Notes: generated by a model from the letters alone, not told the origin. A DNA stretch of 64,000 nt from Plantactinospora sonchi (GCF_036422035.1 NZ_JAZGQK010000007.1:248001-312000); one strand, 5' to 3'; numbered from the stretch's first letter, positions 42,406-51,964 are shown. Translations and numbers: made by a program.

Positions 42406-42544
42406 GGGTCCGGTCCGCCGCCCCGGACAGCATCCGCACCTCAGGCCGGCGGAGGGAGTCCGCCCGGTGCGGGCCGGCGTGGAGAGCGTCCGCGCGGCTG
42501 CGGCGTACCGGACGGGACAGCGGGGGGACAGAGGGGCGGCCGGG

Positions 42545-43348
42545 ATGCGGGTGATGACGTACAACATCAAGAACGGCGGGCGGGACGGCGGCGATCCCGG
42601 CCGGCTCGACCGGGTGCTCCAGGTGGTCGGGGAAGTGCGGCCGGACGTACTGGCCGTGCAGGAACTCGCCGGTCTGCGGGGCGACCGCCGACGACTCGCC
42701 GCCGTCGAGGACCGGCTGTCGATGCGGGCGTACCTGGCCCGGGAGTGGTTCGGGCAGCCGGTGGCGGTGCTGGTCCGGCCGCCGGCGGAGGTTGTCTCGG
42801 TGGCACCCGTCCGCCGGCCCTTCCACCACGCGGCCCAGCGGGTGGTGCTCGGAACCGACCGTGGCCCGCTCACCGTGGTCGGTACACACCTGCACCCGTA
42901 CTCCGGGCGGCGCCGGCTGCGCGAGGCACGCTGGCTGGTCACGGCGACCGGGCGGGGTGACCCGGACCGGATGGTCCTGCTGATGGGCGACCTGAACTCA
43001 CTCGATCCGTGGACCGGGCACGCCGAGCGGCTCGCCCGACTGGCGCCGCGGTACCGTGCCCGGCACCTCATGCCGGACGGTGCGACCGTGGACACCCGGG
43101 CCGTGGCCGCCCTGCACCGGGCCGGCTATGTCGACCTGGCCCGGCAGTCGGGTCAGGCGCCGGCCGACACCGTGCCGACCACCGGGGGCGGCGGCGCCGA
43201 GTTCTCCGGCATGCGACTGGACTACCTGCTGGCGACGCCGGCACTCGCGCGGCTGGCCGGCCCGGTCCGGGTGGTCACCGGCGGCGTGGCGGAGTCGGCC
43301 TCGGACCACTATCCGCTGGTCGCCGACCTCGACCTGCGATTCCGCTGA
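42545..43348 (+). CDS. endonuclease/exonuclease/phosphatase-family protein
   Basis: 268 residues from the ATG at 42545. EEP fold motifs: MRVMTYNIKNGG, RPDVLAVQELAG, VVGTHLHPYSGRRRLREARWLV, MVLLMGDLNSLDPW and DYLLATPALARLA with the final SDHYPLVADLDL. These are the metal- and phosphate-binding residues of the family. Substrate may be nucleic acid or a phospholipid; nothing in the context decides this. No signal peptide. Confidence 0.9.
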   Translation: MRVMTYNIKNGGRDGGDPGRLDRVLQVVGEVRPDVLAVQELAGLRGDRRRLAAVEDRLSMRAYLAREWFGQPVAVLVRPPAEVVSVAPVRRPFHHAAQRVVLGTDRGPLTVVGTHLHPYSGRRRLREARWLVTATGRGDPDRMVLLMGDLNSLDPWTGHAERLARLAPRYRARHLMPDGATVDTRAVAALHRAGYVDLARQSGQAPADTVPTTGGGGAEFSGMRLDYLLATPALARLAGPVRVVTGGVAESASDHYPLVADLDLRFR

Positions 43349-43459
43349 CCGAGCGTAGGCGGTGGAGGCCGGACTGCCGGCCGTGGAGACCGACGGGCGG
43401 CAGTGGACGCCGGACCACGAGCAGTGGAGAACCGACCGCGGGTGGTGGACGCCCCGGGC

Positions 43460-44107
43460 TCAACCGCCCAGACCGATGTCGCGGGCGAGCAGGGCGGCCT
43501 GCACCCGATCCGCGACCCCGAGCTTCGCGAAGATTCCGGAGAGCTGGTTACGGATCGTCTTCTCGCTCAGGCCGAAGTGGCGCGCGATCCGGGCGTTGGT
43601 GTCACCGAGCGCGAGACGTCCGAGGATGTCCCGTTCCCGGGCGGTCAGCTGGTTGAACGGCGCCGGCAACTCGGCCGGCGCGCGGTTGAGCGAGGCGAGC
43701 ACCGACGGCCCGATCCCCGGACCCAGCACGACACCGCCCTGCGCCACCGTCCGGAGCGCGTCGATGACCGCGTCGGGGTCGGTGTCCTTGAGCAGGTAAC
43801 CACGGGCACCGGCGCGCAGCGCCCGGACCACGATCTCCTCGTCGTTGGCCATGGTCAGCATCAGTACCTTGGCCTCCGGACAGGAGAGCAGGATCCGCCC
43901 GGTCGCGTCCACACCGTCGCCGTCCGGCAACGTCACGTCCATCGCGATCACCTCAACCCGTTCGGTGACCGCGAGGGTGACGGCCTCGGCGACGGTGGCC
44001 GCCTCGAAGACCTCGCTCACCCACGGCTCGCCCTCGAGCATGGTTCGCAGGCCGCGACGCACCACGGGGTGGTCGTCGACGATGAGAATCCGTCCACCGT
44101 GCACCAT
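43460..44107 (-). CDS. LuxR/NarL-type response regulator
   Basis: 215 residues from ATG 44107. The receiver has Asp11-Asp12 (VDDHPVVRRGL), phosphoacceptor Asp57 (AMDVTLPDGDG), Thr (LTMAND) and Lys (GYLLKDTDP). The output HTH is NQLTARERDILGRLALGDTNARIARHFGLSEKTIRNQLSGIFAKLGVADRVQAA. Its partner is the histidine kinase 106 bases upstream on the same strand. Confidence 0.95.
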   Translation of the reverse strand: MVHGGRILIVDDHPVVRRGLRTMLEGEPWVSEVFEAATVAEAVTLAVTERVEVIAMDVTLPDGDGVDATGRILLSCPEAKVLMLTMANDEEIVVRALRAGARGYLLKDTDPDAVIDALRTVAQGGVVLGPGIGPSVLASLNRAPAELPAPFNQLTARERDILGRLALGDTNARIARHFGLSEKTIRNQLSGIFAKLGVADRVQAALLARDIGLGG

Positions 44108-44213
44108 GCTCGTCGCCCGCCTCTGCACACCGCAGCGTCGTGGGGCGATGTCGCCGGCCGGCATTCCGAACCCGCGACGCCGGCCTCGGCCATCGCGGGT
44201 TCAGCGTAGCGGG

Positions 44214-46340
44214 CTATCCGATGCGACCGCCCTCGCCATCCGGTGTCTGGATGCTGGCGCCGTTGATCCGTCTGTCATGGTTGGTGCGTTCCCCCGCCGT
44301 ACGGGGGCTGGGCAGGCCGTACTCCCGATCGGCCGGTTGCCCGTCGGCCCCGGATCCGTCCACCGTCCGGTTGGGGTCGGTCGGCTGGAACGGCAGCCGG
44401 ACCCGGATCGAGGTGCCGTGCGGCGTCGCTGCGGCGATCTCGAACTCGCCGCCGAGTTCGGTCGCCCGTTCCCGCATCGAGTCCAGGCCCACCCCGCCGG
44501 GCCGGCGCGGACCCAACCCGACACCGTCGTCGACGATCTCCAGGGTGAGTGCCCGGTCCAGACACACCGTCACCCGACAGGTGCCGGCCTGGGAGTGGCG
44601 TGTCACGTTGGTCAGCGCCTCGGCCACGATCCGGTACGCGGCCACCTCGATCGCCGCGGGAAGTCCCTGCAGGTCGTCGTCGACCTGCAACCGGACCGAC
44701 AGCGTGCCGCTGTCGAACCGGGCACACTCGTTGCGTAGTGCCGCCGCGAGACCACGGTCGAGGGCGGGTGGCCGGAGCTGGTTGACCAGTTGACGTACCT
44801 CGCCGGTGCAGGTCTGCAGGTCCACCGCGAGCGCGTCGAGGATCCGGGCGGTCCGGGGCTGTTCGGCGACGAGCTTCTGGGCGGCGCGTACCTGCATCGC
44901 CATTCCGGCGAGGGTCGGCCCCAGACCGTCGTGCAGGTCGCGGCGCAGCCGGCGCCGTTCCTCCTCCCGGGCGGTGATCAGCCGCTCCCGGGAGTCCTGC
45001 AGGTCGTGGACGAGCCGTACGGCGTCGGCCGCCACCGCCGCGTGCAGGGCCAGGTCGTTCAACAGTCGTCGCTCGACGGTGGTGAACCGGCTGGTGGCGC
45101 TCCGGTTCGCGACCAGCAGCCGGCCCACCCGTTCCCCCCGGGTGACCATGTCGAACGACTCGACCGGTGTGTTGGACGTTCCGTGTGCGGCGAGGATCCG
45201 GGGCCCCTCCCGACCCTCCACCTCGACCGCCACGTGCGGCACCCGCAGCGAGCCCGCGATGGTCCCGGTCAGCAGCGGCAGTACGGCGTTCGGCTCGACG
45301 GTACGCCCGAGCAGGTCACCCAGTCGCGTGATCACCTGGTACGGGTCGTCCCGGTCGCCGTAGAGCAGCCGGTTGACGCCGCGTTGGACCCGTCCGCGTA
45401 CCGGCTCGAAGGCCACCGCGACCAGCCCGGTCGCGACCAGCGAGGCGTTCGAGGTGCTGCCCGACATCAGCAGGTCGCGGAGCAGGGTGACCAGTCCCAC
45501 GAACCCGGCGATCACCAGCAGGCTCATCACCAGCCAGACGATGGTCCGGTTGATGACCTGGTCCAGCCCGTACAGCCGGTAGCGGAGGATCGCGATCGCC
45601 ATCCCGGCCGGTAGCGCCACCACCATGATGATCCAGGCGCCGGTCAGGCCCAGCACGTGCAACACCAGGCCGATGACGAGCAGGATGCCCGCGGCGAGGA
45701 GGCACGCTAGCTGCGCCCTGGTCTCGCCGTCGGCCCGCCGCCAGCGCGTCAGCAGCGAGACCAGTACCGCGACCAGCGCCGCCATGACCACCGCGATGGT
45801 GAGCAGCCCGATCTGGACCAGCAGCTGGGCACGGTCGGTGGCGGCGATTCCCGCTTCGTCGGTGTTCATCAGGTTCCGCGGATCGTCCAGGGCGGCGACC
45901 GCGAAGGCCACCGACGCGACCACGGTACCGATGATTACGAGCCAGGCGACCGGGCGCCAACGTGGTGACGGCAGCTGTCCGTCCGGAAACACCAGCAGAG
46001 CGAGGACAATCAGCCCGTACGCCGGCCACCAGGACCACTGGCTCAGCCAGTCCAGCGCCAACAGGCTGGTCCAACTCGCCGTGAGTACGCTCATGCTCGC
46101 CGCCCCCCCGGCGGCGAGCATGAGCCGACCCACTAGGTGGCCAGGCATGCTGACCAGCACCATCGCGCCCATCGTGGTGAAGGCGACGGCGACCACGCTG
46201 CTCTGACTGGTCAGTACCCCCGTCGTGTTGTCAGCGTTGAACAGTTGCCCGATGACCACCAGCGCGATGACCGCCGATGCCCCGGCCAGCAGGCTGATCC
46301 GACGTGCCGACCAACGACTGGCATTCTCCGTGGACCTCAC
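44214..46340 (-). CDS. membrane sensor histidine kinase (HisKA_3 type)
   Basis: 708 residues. The first 300 residues carry eight or more transmembrane helices. A GAF-like region follows (about 320-445: NAVLPLLTGTIAGSLRVPHVAVEV). His470 in RRRLRRDLHDGLGPTLAGMAMQV is the phosphorylation site; the ATPase domain has ALTNVTRHS (N-box), EIVDDGVGLG and GVGLDSMRERATELGG. A 50-residue polar tail ends the protein. It resembles the NarX/DesK-like class and pairs with the response regulator at 43460-44107. The signal is unknown. Confidence 0.93.
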   Translation of the reverse strand: MRSTENASRWSARRISLLAGASAVIALVVIGQLFNADNTTGVLTSQSSVVAVAFTTMGAMVLVSMPGHLVGRLMLAAGGAASMSVLTASWTSLLALDWLSQWSWWPAYGLIVLALLVFPDGQLPSPRWRPVAWLVIIGTVVASVAFAVAALDDPRNLMNTDEAGIAATDRAQLLVQIGLLTIAVVMAALVAVLVSLLTRWRRADGETRAQLACLLAAGILLVIGLVLHVLGLTGAWIIMVVALPAGMAIAILRYRLYGLDQVINRTIVWLVMSLLVIAGFVGLVTLLRDLLMSGSTSNASLVATGLVAVAFEPVRGRVQRGVNRLLYGDRDDPYQVITRLGDLLGRTVEPNAVLPLLTGTIAGSLRVPHVAVEVEGREGPRILAAHGTSNTPVESFDMVTRGERVGRLLVANRSATSRFTTVERRLLNDLALHAAVAADAVRLVHDLQDSRERLITAREEERRRLRRDLHDGLGPTLAGMAMQVRAAQKLVAEQPRTARILDALAVDLQTCTGEVRQLVNQLRPPALDRGLAAALRNECARFDSGTLSVRLQVDDDLQGLPAAIEVAAYRIVAEALTNVTRHSQAGTCRVTVCLDRALTLEIVDDGVGLGPRRPGGVGLDSMRERATELGGEFEIAAATPHGTSIRVRLPFQPTDPNRTVDGSGADGQPADREYGLPSPRTAGERTNHDRRINGASIQTPDGEGGRIG

Positions 46341-46367
46341 CCCAGCGACCCCTGACCGCTCCGATTC

Positions 46368-46865
46368 TCAGTGTGCCCAGCCGGCGGCGTGCATCGCGTT
46401 GTGGAACCATCCGTCCGAGTGCATCAACCTGTTGGGCCCGTCCGACGACGGCGCCGTGGGACCGGGGAACTGTGCCGCGTCCTCGACCAGCGTCCCCTCG
46501 CCGATCTTCGGCAGCGCGGCGATCGCCGCCTTCAACGACAGTCCGGAGCCGGCCACCAGGTCCGGATGGCGGCTGATGTAGTCCCGGACGTGCTGGACGA
46601 CAGCCTGCAGCCGGGCCTGGACCAGCTCCGGGTCGGCATCGTCCAGTGTCGGGACCAGACTCTCCAGCTCCCAGGCGTCGTTGAACACCGGCGTCAGCCG
46701 ACGTCCCGCCCGGTCGAAGAACTCCAGTCCACCCTTCCCGCCGAGATCCTTTTCGCCCAGCAGGTCCGTCACGCTGTCGTAGGCGTGCGCGAAGCTGTTG
46801 TCGCTGGCGATGACGATCGGCTGGACGTCCGCGGGCGAAGCCGGGCCGCTCGGCAGTCTGGTCAT
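46368..46865 (-). CDS. hypothetical protein upstream of a two-component system
   Basis: 165 residues from ATG 46865, preceded by GAGGGGA. It starts with a polar MTRLPSGPASPADVQPIVIASDNSFAHAYDSVTDLL and contains LEFFDRAGRRLTPVFNDAWELESLVPTLDDADPELVQARLQAVVQHV. It is acidic and mainly helical, without a signal or membrane helix. It lies 27 bases upstream of the histidine kinase and is probably in the same operon, so it may tie into that signalling pathway. No family is recognised. Confidence 0.6.
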   Translation of the reverse strand: MTRLPSGPASPADVQPIVIASDNSFAHAYDSVTDLLGEKDLGGKGGLEFFDRAGRRLTPVFNDAWELESLVPTLDDADPELVQARLQAVVQHVRDYISRHPDLVAGSGLSLKAAIAALPKIGEGTLVEDAAQFPGPTAPSSDGPNRLMHSDGWFHNAMHAAGWAH

Positions 46866-47205
46866 GACACTCCCCTCGTGAATCCATCTTCGACAGTGAT
46901 CGGCGCTGGTCGGCGACGGGCTGTCCACCCGCAGCCTAGGCCCGGAATTCAAGGTGCTGCGGGACCAGCCGTCGGCTAGGAATCATGTCCGCCCCGACGT
47001 CCCGGTGACCCGGGACCACCGTCCCGGCGCCGTCGGGAGAAACCGGCGGCCGGGTCGGAACCTCTGCCGCGATGCTGTTGTTCGGCCGGGTCCGGGCCGA
47101 TACCAGGTCGATGGCGAGGCGATGCCGGTCCTCGGCAACCTGATGTTGCCGCCGGCCGCCACTCACCACGGCCGGCGCGTTGTCCACCAGCAACCGGGGA
47201 GACCG
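46866..47205. other. divergent intergenic region upstream of the lanthipeptide synthetase
   Basis: 340 bases between the divergent hypothetical gene and the synthetase. I read both strands for a lanthipeptide precursor. The best plus-strand open frame, at 47072, is 23 residues (MLLFGRVRADTRSMARRCRS...) without a leader motif or strong ribosome site; another on the minus strand (from about 47006) is 16 residues without Cys. No convincing precursor gene is present. Both promoters must lie here. Confidence 0.5.
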
Positions 47206-50200
47206 ATGACGGCCAGGCTGTCCCGCACCATCCTGCACCGGGGTCCCGGCGACGTTCCGTCGACCCGGCCAGAAGAGCGCAGACCGGGCGCGGCTGCCCA
47301 CCGGACCGGCCAGGACCCGGTCGGGTCCGAGGCCACCGCCCGGCCCGGCGTCGCCGCTGTGGCCGCCGAGCGCCGGGACACACTCGCCGCGCCGGCCGAG
47401 GCGGTCGCCGACCTGCTGGCCCGGATACAGCTGGCCGGCTGGACCGTGTACGGGCGGTCCGGCCGTACGGTGGTCACCCCGGCGCTGCCCGCCGCCCGGC
47501 TGCAGGGCTGGCACCTGCAGGTGTCGGCGACCGTGCTCTCCGCCCCGGAGGTGCTGGCCGCCTGCGCGCCGTTGCTGATCGAGACGGATACGCCGTTCAC
47601 GTTCGTCAGCACCGTGGAGGGAGTCGTCCGACTCAACGGCGCCCGCGCGCCCCGGGCCGCCGCCGGCCGGTTCCTCATCGCATATCCCGCGAACGACGAC
47701 CTCTTCCGGAATCTGGTCCGGCGGCTCGACGAGGCGACGGTCGGGATGCCGGGTCCGACCATCCTCTCCGCGTGGCCGTTCCGGGCCGGCGGGGTGGTGC
47801 ACTACCGGTACGGCCTGTTCCGGGACCTCGCCGTGCGGGACCTGGACGGGGTGCACCGTCGGTGCCTCGTCGACCCGGACGGCAACCTCGTCGAGGACGC
47901 GCTGGAGGTGGTCTTCCGACCCCCGGCCTGGGCCGGACCAGCATTCGACTCGCCGCCGGGGCACCTCGTGCCACCGGCGGTCGGGACGTCCCCCGCCACG
48001 GCGGCGAGCACATCGGTCGGATCGATGTGGTCGGTCACCGCGATGCGGATGATGGGGCCAACGGGGGCGGCCGGACCGGTGGACGTCTCGTCCACCGGCC
48101 CGGCCGAGCCGGCCGGGGCGCTGGTCGGCGGCCGGTACGCCGTCACCGCCGCCCTCCGGCAGGCGAACCAGGGCGGGGTGTACCGGGCACGTGACCTGCG
48201 TACCGGGGCAGAGGTGTTGATCAAGGAGGCGCGTCCGCACGTGGCCACCGACGCCCTCGGCCGGGATGTCCGTGAGCTGCTCGGCCACGAGGCGCGGGTG
48301 CTCCGGCACCTGGCGCCGCTCGGCGTGGTGCCCCGACCGCTGCGCGAGTTCGTCCAGGGTGACCACCGTTTCCTGGTCGAGGAGCTGCTGCCGGGACGTC
48401 GACTGGCGGAGCTCCGGCCAGATCCGGTCGGCACCGGTGGGAACGTCCCGGAGACCTCGGCGTCGCCCGACCCGGTGCTCCAACCATCCGACACAGTCGA
48501 GCCGTCCGAGCTCTTACCGCCCGACCCGGTACGGCCGCTCGACGTGGCGGGGCTGCTCCCCGTGGTGCACCGGCTGGCCCACCTGCTCCGTGCGGTGCAC
48601 GCGATGGACGTGGTGGTCCGGGACCTGAGCCCGGACAACGTACTGGTGCTGCCCGACGGGACGCTCCGGTTGATCGACCTGGAGTCGGCGGCGTTACGTA
48701 CCGGCGGCCCGGACGACTGGGCGCGGTTCGACGGCGCGGGTGCCGAATCGGCGTACCACGCGCCGGAGCAGGTGCGGGGCAGCGCGCCGGATCCCACGGC
48801 GGACCTGTTCAGCCTGGGCATGACCGCGCTGCACCTGGTCGGCCGGGCCGCACCGGCGCACCACGCCGCCGACCTGCCGCCCCGCCGGTCGCTGGAGGAA
48901 CGGGTGGCGGCACTGCTGGAGCCGCCGCTCGGCGGACGGCCGCTGCCCGACCCGGTACGGCGGATCATCAGCGGCCTGCTCCGGACCGAGCCGACCGACC
49001 GGATCGGGCTGGACGAGGTGATCTCCCTTTGCGCCCCCGTCCCCGCCGTGTCGGATCCGGTGGATACGCCAGCCGACGTCGAGACGGTGGACGAACTGCC
49101 CACCCTGCCGCACGAGGACTGGGCCGAGCTCATCGACGGCATCGTGGGCCAGTTGGCGCACGACCTCGGGGGTGAGCGGCGTCGTGCGGGTGCCGACTTC
49201 CGCTGGGCCGAGGCGCGGGCCGAGCCGTGCACCGTGCAGGACGGCATCGCCGGCCCGGTCGCGGTACTGGCCCGACTGGTCGCCGACGGCGGGTCGCCCG
49301 CCGGTCCCGATGACGCCGAGCTGCTCGGCCCGGGCACCGTACGGCGGGCGGGGCGGCTGCTGGACAGCCTGCTGGACCGGTTGCTCCGGCACCTGGACCA
49401 GGAGCGCCACGCCCAACCCGGGCTGTACGCCGGTGCCGCCGGGACCGCCTGGGCGCTCTGCGACGCCGGTCGACTGCTCGGCCGGCCGGAACTGGTCGAC
49501 CGGGCGGTGGAACTGGCGCTGCGGCTGCCGGTCGTCTGGCCCGATCCGGGACTCGGACACGGCGTCGCCGGGCTCGGCACCGGACTGTTGCAGGTGTGGC
49601 GGCACACCTACCTGCCGGCGTTGCGGGATCGGATCACCGCTGCCGCCGCCCATCTGCTCGACACCGTGCAGCCCGGCCCGGCGATGCTCTGGACGGTCGA
49701 CCCGTCCTGCGGTTCCGGGTACGCCGGACACCGTTCGTACGGCGCCTTGCACGGTACGGCGGGCATCGGCGGATTCCTGCTCGCCGCCGGCCACCGGCTC
49801 GGGCGGCGGGACCTTGTCGCCGCCGCCGTACGCTGTGGCGACACCCTGCTCGACGCCGCCCGGTACGACAACACCGGCGCCGCCCGCTGGCCAGCCGAAC
49901 CCGGCCCCGCGCCGGAGTACCTGGCCGCCGGTCCGGACGGTCCCGCAGGCCTCGCCGCCAGTTTGCACCGGTGCACCGGACCAGCCGGGATCGGCAGTTT
50001 CCTGTGCCGCCTGTACGTCAGATCCGGCGAGCGTCGACATCTCGACGGGGCGGTGGCCGCGGCCCGGACGGTGTTCCGGGGCCGCTGGTGGTCGGACACC
50101 GGCTACTGCCACGGCCTCGCCGGGGACGCCGACTTCCTGCTCGACCTGGCCCGGGTCACCGCCGAAAACCGTTACGCCCGCCAGGCGGAGGCGCTCGGCA

Positions 50201-50475
50201 GGAGGCTGTGGGCGATGCGGTTCCACCGGGACGGCCGGGCGGTGTTGCCGGACGGGTCGGACCAGCGGGTCAGCCCCGGCTTCGGGGCCGGGCTGAGTGG
50301 ACACCTGGCGTTCCTGCTCCGGCTCCGGTACGGCGGCCCACGGCTGTTCCAGCCTGATCCCGATCCGGTCGGACAACCCGGGGTCGGGGAGGGGAGCGGG
50401 GCCCGGGTGTTGTCGGGCCTGTCGACCGGCGCCGACCGGACGCTGTGCGCCGGCGGACGGGCCTGCCGGTGTTGA
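47206..50475 (+). CDS. lanthipeptide synthetase, three-domain class III/IV (LanKC/LanL-like)
   Basis: 1089 residues from ATG 47206 (GGGGAG upstream; an ATG at 47122 is an alternative). N-terminal lyase region about 45-230 (LHVSATVLSAPEVL-like GWHLQVSATVLSAPEVLAAC, RFLIAYPANDDLFRNLVRRLDEAT, GGVVHYRYGLF). Ser/Thr-kinase-like domain 306-610: VLIKEARPH, R472D473LSPDN478VLV, ID491LES and YHAPEQV. LanC-like cyclase from about 660, with all three zinc ligands: Cys923 (HRCTGPAG), Cys968 and His969 (GYCHGLAG). Zinc ligands are a class IV trait; the lyase looks class III. It would phosphorylate Ser/Thr, eliminate to dehydro-residues and cyclise Cys in a precursor peptide. The tail after 1045 ends in Ser1070-x2-Ser, Cys1081, Cys1087 and Cys1089. 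No transporter or precursor gene is adjacent. Confidence 0.88.
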   Translation: MTARLSRTILHRGPGDVPSTRPEERRPGAAAHRTGQDPVGSEATARPGVAAVAAERRDTLAAPAEAVADLLARIQLAGWTVYGRSGRTVVTPALPAARLQGWHLQVSATVLSAPEVLAACAPLLIETDTPFTFVSTVEGVVRLNGARAPRAAAGRFLIAYPANDDLFRNLVRRLDEATVGMPGPTILSAWPFRAGGVVHYRYGLFRDLAVRDLDGVHRRCLVDPDGNLVEDALEVVFRPPAWAGPAFDSPPGHLVPPAVGTSPATAASTSVGSMWSVTAMRMMGPTGAAGPVDVSSTGPAEPAGALVGGRYAVTAALRQANQGGVYRARDLRTGAEVLIKEARPHVATDALGRDVRELLGHEARVLRHLAPLGVVPRPLREFVQGDHRFLVEELLPGRRLAELRPDPVGTGGNVPETSASPDPVLQPSDTVEPSELLPPDPVRPLDVAGLLPVVHRLAHLLRAVHAMDVVVRDLSPDNVLVLPDGTLRLIDLESAALRTGGPDDWARFDGAGAESAYHAPEQVRGSAPDPTADLFSLGMTALHLVGRAAPAHHAADLPPRRSLEERVAALLEPPLGGRPLPDPVRRIISGLLRTEPTDRIGLDEVISLCAPVPAVSDPVDTPADVETVDELPTLPHEDWAELIDGIVGQLAHDLGGERRRAGADFRWAEARAEPCTVQDGIAGPVAVLARLVADGGSPAGPDDAELLGPGTVRRAGRLLDSLLDRLLRHLDQERHAQPGLYAGAAGTAWALCDAGRLLGRPELVDRAVELALRLPVVWPDPGLGHGVAGLGTGLLQVWRHTYLPALRDRITAAAAHLLDTVQPGPAMLWTVDPSCGSGYAGHRSYGALHGTAGIGGFLLAAGHRLGRRDLVAAAVRCGDTLLDAARYDNTGAARWPAEPGPAPEYLAAGPDGPAGLAASLHRCTGPAGIGSFLCRLYVRSGERRHLDGAVAAARTVFRGRWWSDTGYCHGLAGDADFLLDLARVTAENRYARQAEALGRRLWAMRFHRDGRAVLPDGSDQRVSPGFGAGLSGHLAFLLRLRYGGPRLFQPDPDPVGQPGVGEGSGARVLSGLSTGADRTLCAGGRACRC

Positions 50476-51770
50476 CGACGCCGAACCGCCGCCTCCGGTG
50501 ACCGGTCCACACCCGTTCCGGAGGACGTCGTCCCGACGGGGGCCACCGGGTCGTCAGGCACCCGCCCCGGCGCCGGTATGTCGCGCGGCGACGGGCCGAC
50601 CAGGGTGTCGTCCACCGGTCCGGGTACGCCCACAGCGCAGGCAGACACGGTCGCGACGTCCACAGCGGCCGGTGAGCCTGCCGGGGTTGACCCCGGCAGG
50701 TCCGGTTGACCCGGGTTGTCGCGGGCGTCGGAGACAACGCCCTCGTCCGCGTACACCACGACGACCTCCGATGGCCCCTGGACCGACCAGCCCGGCCCCG
50801 GCGCGCCCGGGCAGGCCGGCACCGGGTCACCGTCGGCCGGCGGCGTACCGGCTCCGGCCGGTCCACCGGTCGCGGGCTCGGCGTCTGTCCGCCGGGCCGA
50901 CCGTGCCGAATCGGCCTGTGCCGGCGGAGCCGACCGTGCCGAACCAGCTTCGTCCGGACGGTCCGGCGTCAGGTCCGCCGGGCTTACCCGGTGGACCGTC
51001 GGGTCGCCCTGGGCGGGTGGATCGAGCGTCGGATCCCGGTTGAGGATCCGGCGGTGCAGTCCGCTGAGTTCGGTACCCGGTTCGATGCCGATCTCGTCGC
51101 TGAGCAGGTGCCGGAACTCCTGGTAGGCACGCAGCGCCTCGGTGACCCGACCGGACCGGTAGAGCGCGATGATCAGATATTTCCGGAGCCGCTCGTTGAA
51201 CGGGTCCGTGTCGACCATGTCCAGCAGCTCGGCGACCAGCCGGTGGTGTCGTCCGAGGGCCAGCTCCAGTTCCACACACCTGGCCCGCGCACCGGTCCGT
51301 GCCTCGGCGAGCAGTGCGGTCGCCGTCCGGACCAGCCGGCTGGGCATTCCGGTCAGGGCCGGCCCACGCCAGAGGTCGAGCGCGGCCCGGAGCGTCGCGG
51401 CGGCCGCCGCCGGGCGTCCGTCGTCGGCCGCCCGGTCGGCCTCCACGACCAGGTGCCGGAACAGCAGTACGTCAACGTCCGCCGTCGGTACGCAGAGTCG
51501 GTATCCGGTCGGTTCGGTGCGGACCACCGCTGGCGGTATGCCGGCCTGACCGAGCAGTCGGCGCAGCTGGGACACCACGATGGTCAGCTGGCTGCGGGCG
51601 GTCGCCGGAGGATGCCAGTCCCACACGGCCTCGGCCAGCCGCTCCATCGGCACGGTGCGGTTCGCCTCGAGCAGAAGGGTCGCGAGCACGGTGGCCACCC
51701 GGGCGCTGCGGATCCGGACCGGGACACCGGCGACCTCGACCGCGAGAGGACCCAGGATTCTGAATCGCAT
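50172..51770 (-). CDS. SARP-type transcriptional regulator with long disordered tail
   Basis: 532 residues from ATG 51770. Residues 1-95 are the OmpR-like DNA-binding domain (MRFRILGPLAVEVAGVPVRI, ARVATVLATLLLEANRTVPMERLAEAVW). Residues 100-245 are the BTAD domain (VDVLLFRHLVVEADRAADDGRPAAAAATLRAAL, HHRLVAELLDMVDTDPFNERL, YRSGRVTEALRAYQEFRHLLSDEIGIEPGTEL). The remaining 280 residues are Pro/Ala/Asp/Arg-rich and unstructured, with no ATPase. SARPs activate biosynthetic genes, so the neighbouring synthetase is an obvious target. The last 304 bases are antisense to the synthetase gene; a stop may have been lost. Confidence 0.85.
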   Translation of the reverse strand: MRFRILGPLAVEVAGVPVRIRSARVATVLATLLLEANRTVPMERLAEAVWDWHPPATARSQLTIVVSQLRRLLGQAGIPPAVVRTEPTGYRLCVPTADVDVLLFRHLVVEADRAADDGRPAAAAATLRAALDLWRGPALTGMPSRLVRTATALLAEARTGARARCVELELALGRHHRLVAELLDMVDTDPFNERLRKYLIIALYRSGRVTEALRAYQEFRHLLSDEIGIEPGTELSGLHRRILNRDPTLDPPAQGDPTVHRVSPADLTPDRPDEAGSARSAPPAQADSARSARRTDAEPATGGPAGAGTPPADGDPVPACPGAPGPGWSVQGPSEVVVVYADEGVVSDARDNPGQPDLPGSTPAGSPAAVDVATVSACAVGVPGPVDDTLVGPSPRDIPAPGRVPDDPVAPVGTTSSGTGVDRSPEAAVRRRQHRQARPPAHSVRSAPVDRPDNTRAPLPSPTPGCPTGSGSGWNSRGPPYRSRSRNARCPLSPAPKPGLTRWSDPSGNTARPSRWNRIAHSLLPSASAWRA

Positions 51771-51964
51771 ACGCGTCTCCGCCGTCGTGGCCGCGACAGC
51801 CGTACGGCTGCCCGTCGCTGAGCCTGCGGCAACCGGCGGGGGAGGGCCAGGGACACCCGACCCGGCCCGGTGGGGAGGAACGCCCGGCCGGTGGACCGTG
51901 CGGGGGGCGACGTGGCGGGCCACGATCGGGGCGCGGGACAGTCCACCAGCCACACCGGGAGTGC

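Noticed and set aside
40846..43095. A 749-codon minus-strand open frame opposite the PAP2 and phosphatase genes
   Set aside because: Low-complexity Arg/Ser/Pro-rich antisense frame overlapping two genes with intact catalytic motifs.
47072..47143. A 23-codon frame with Cys and Ser considered as a lanthipeptide precursor
   Set aside because: It has no leader-like helix, no class III/IV recognition motif and no convincing ribosome site, and it overlaps the upstream extension of the synthetase frame.
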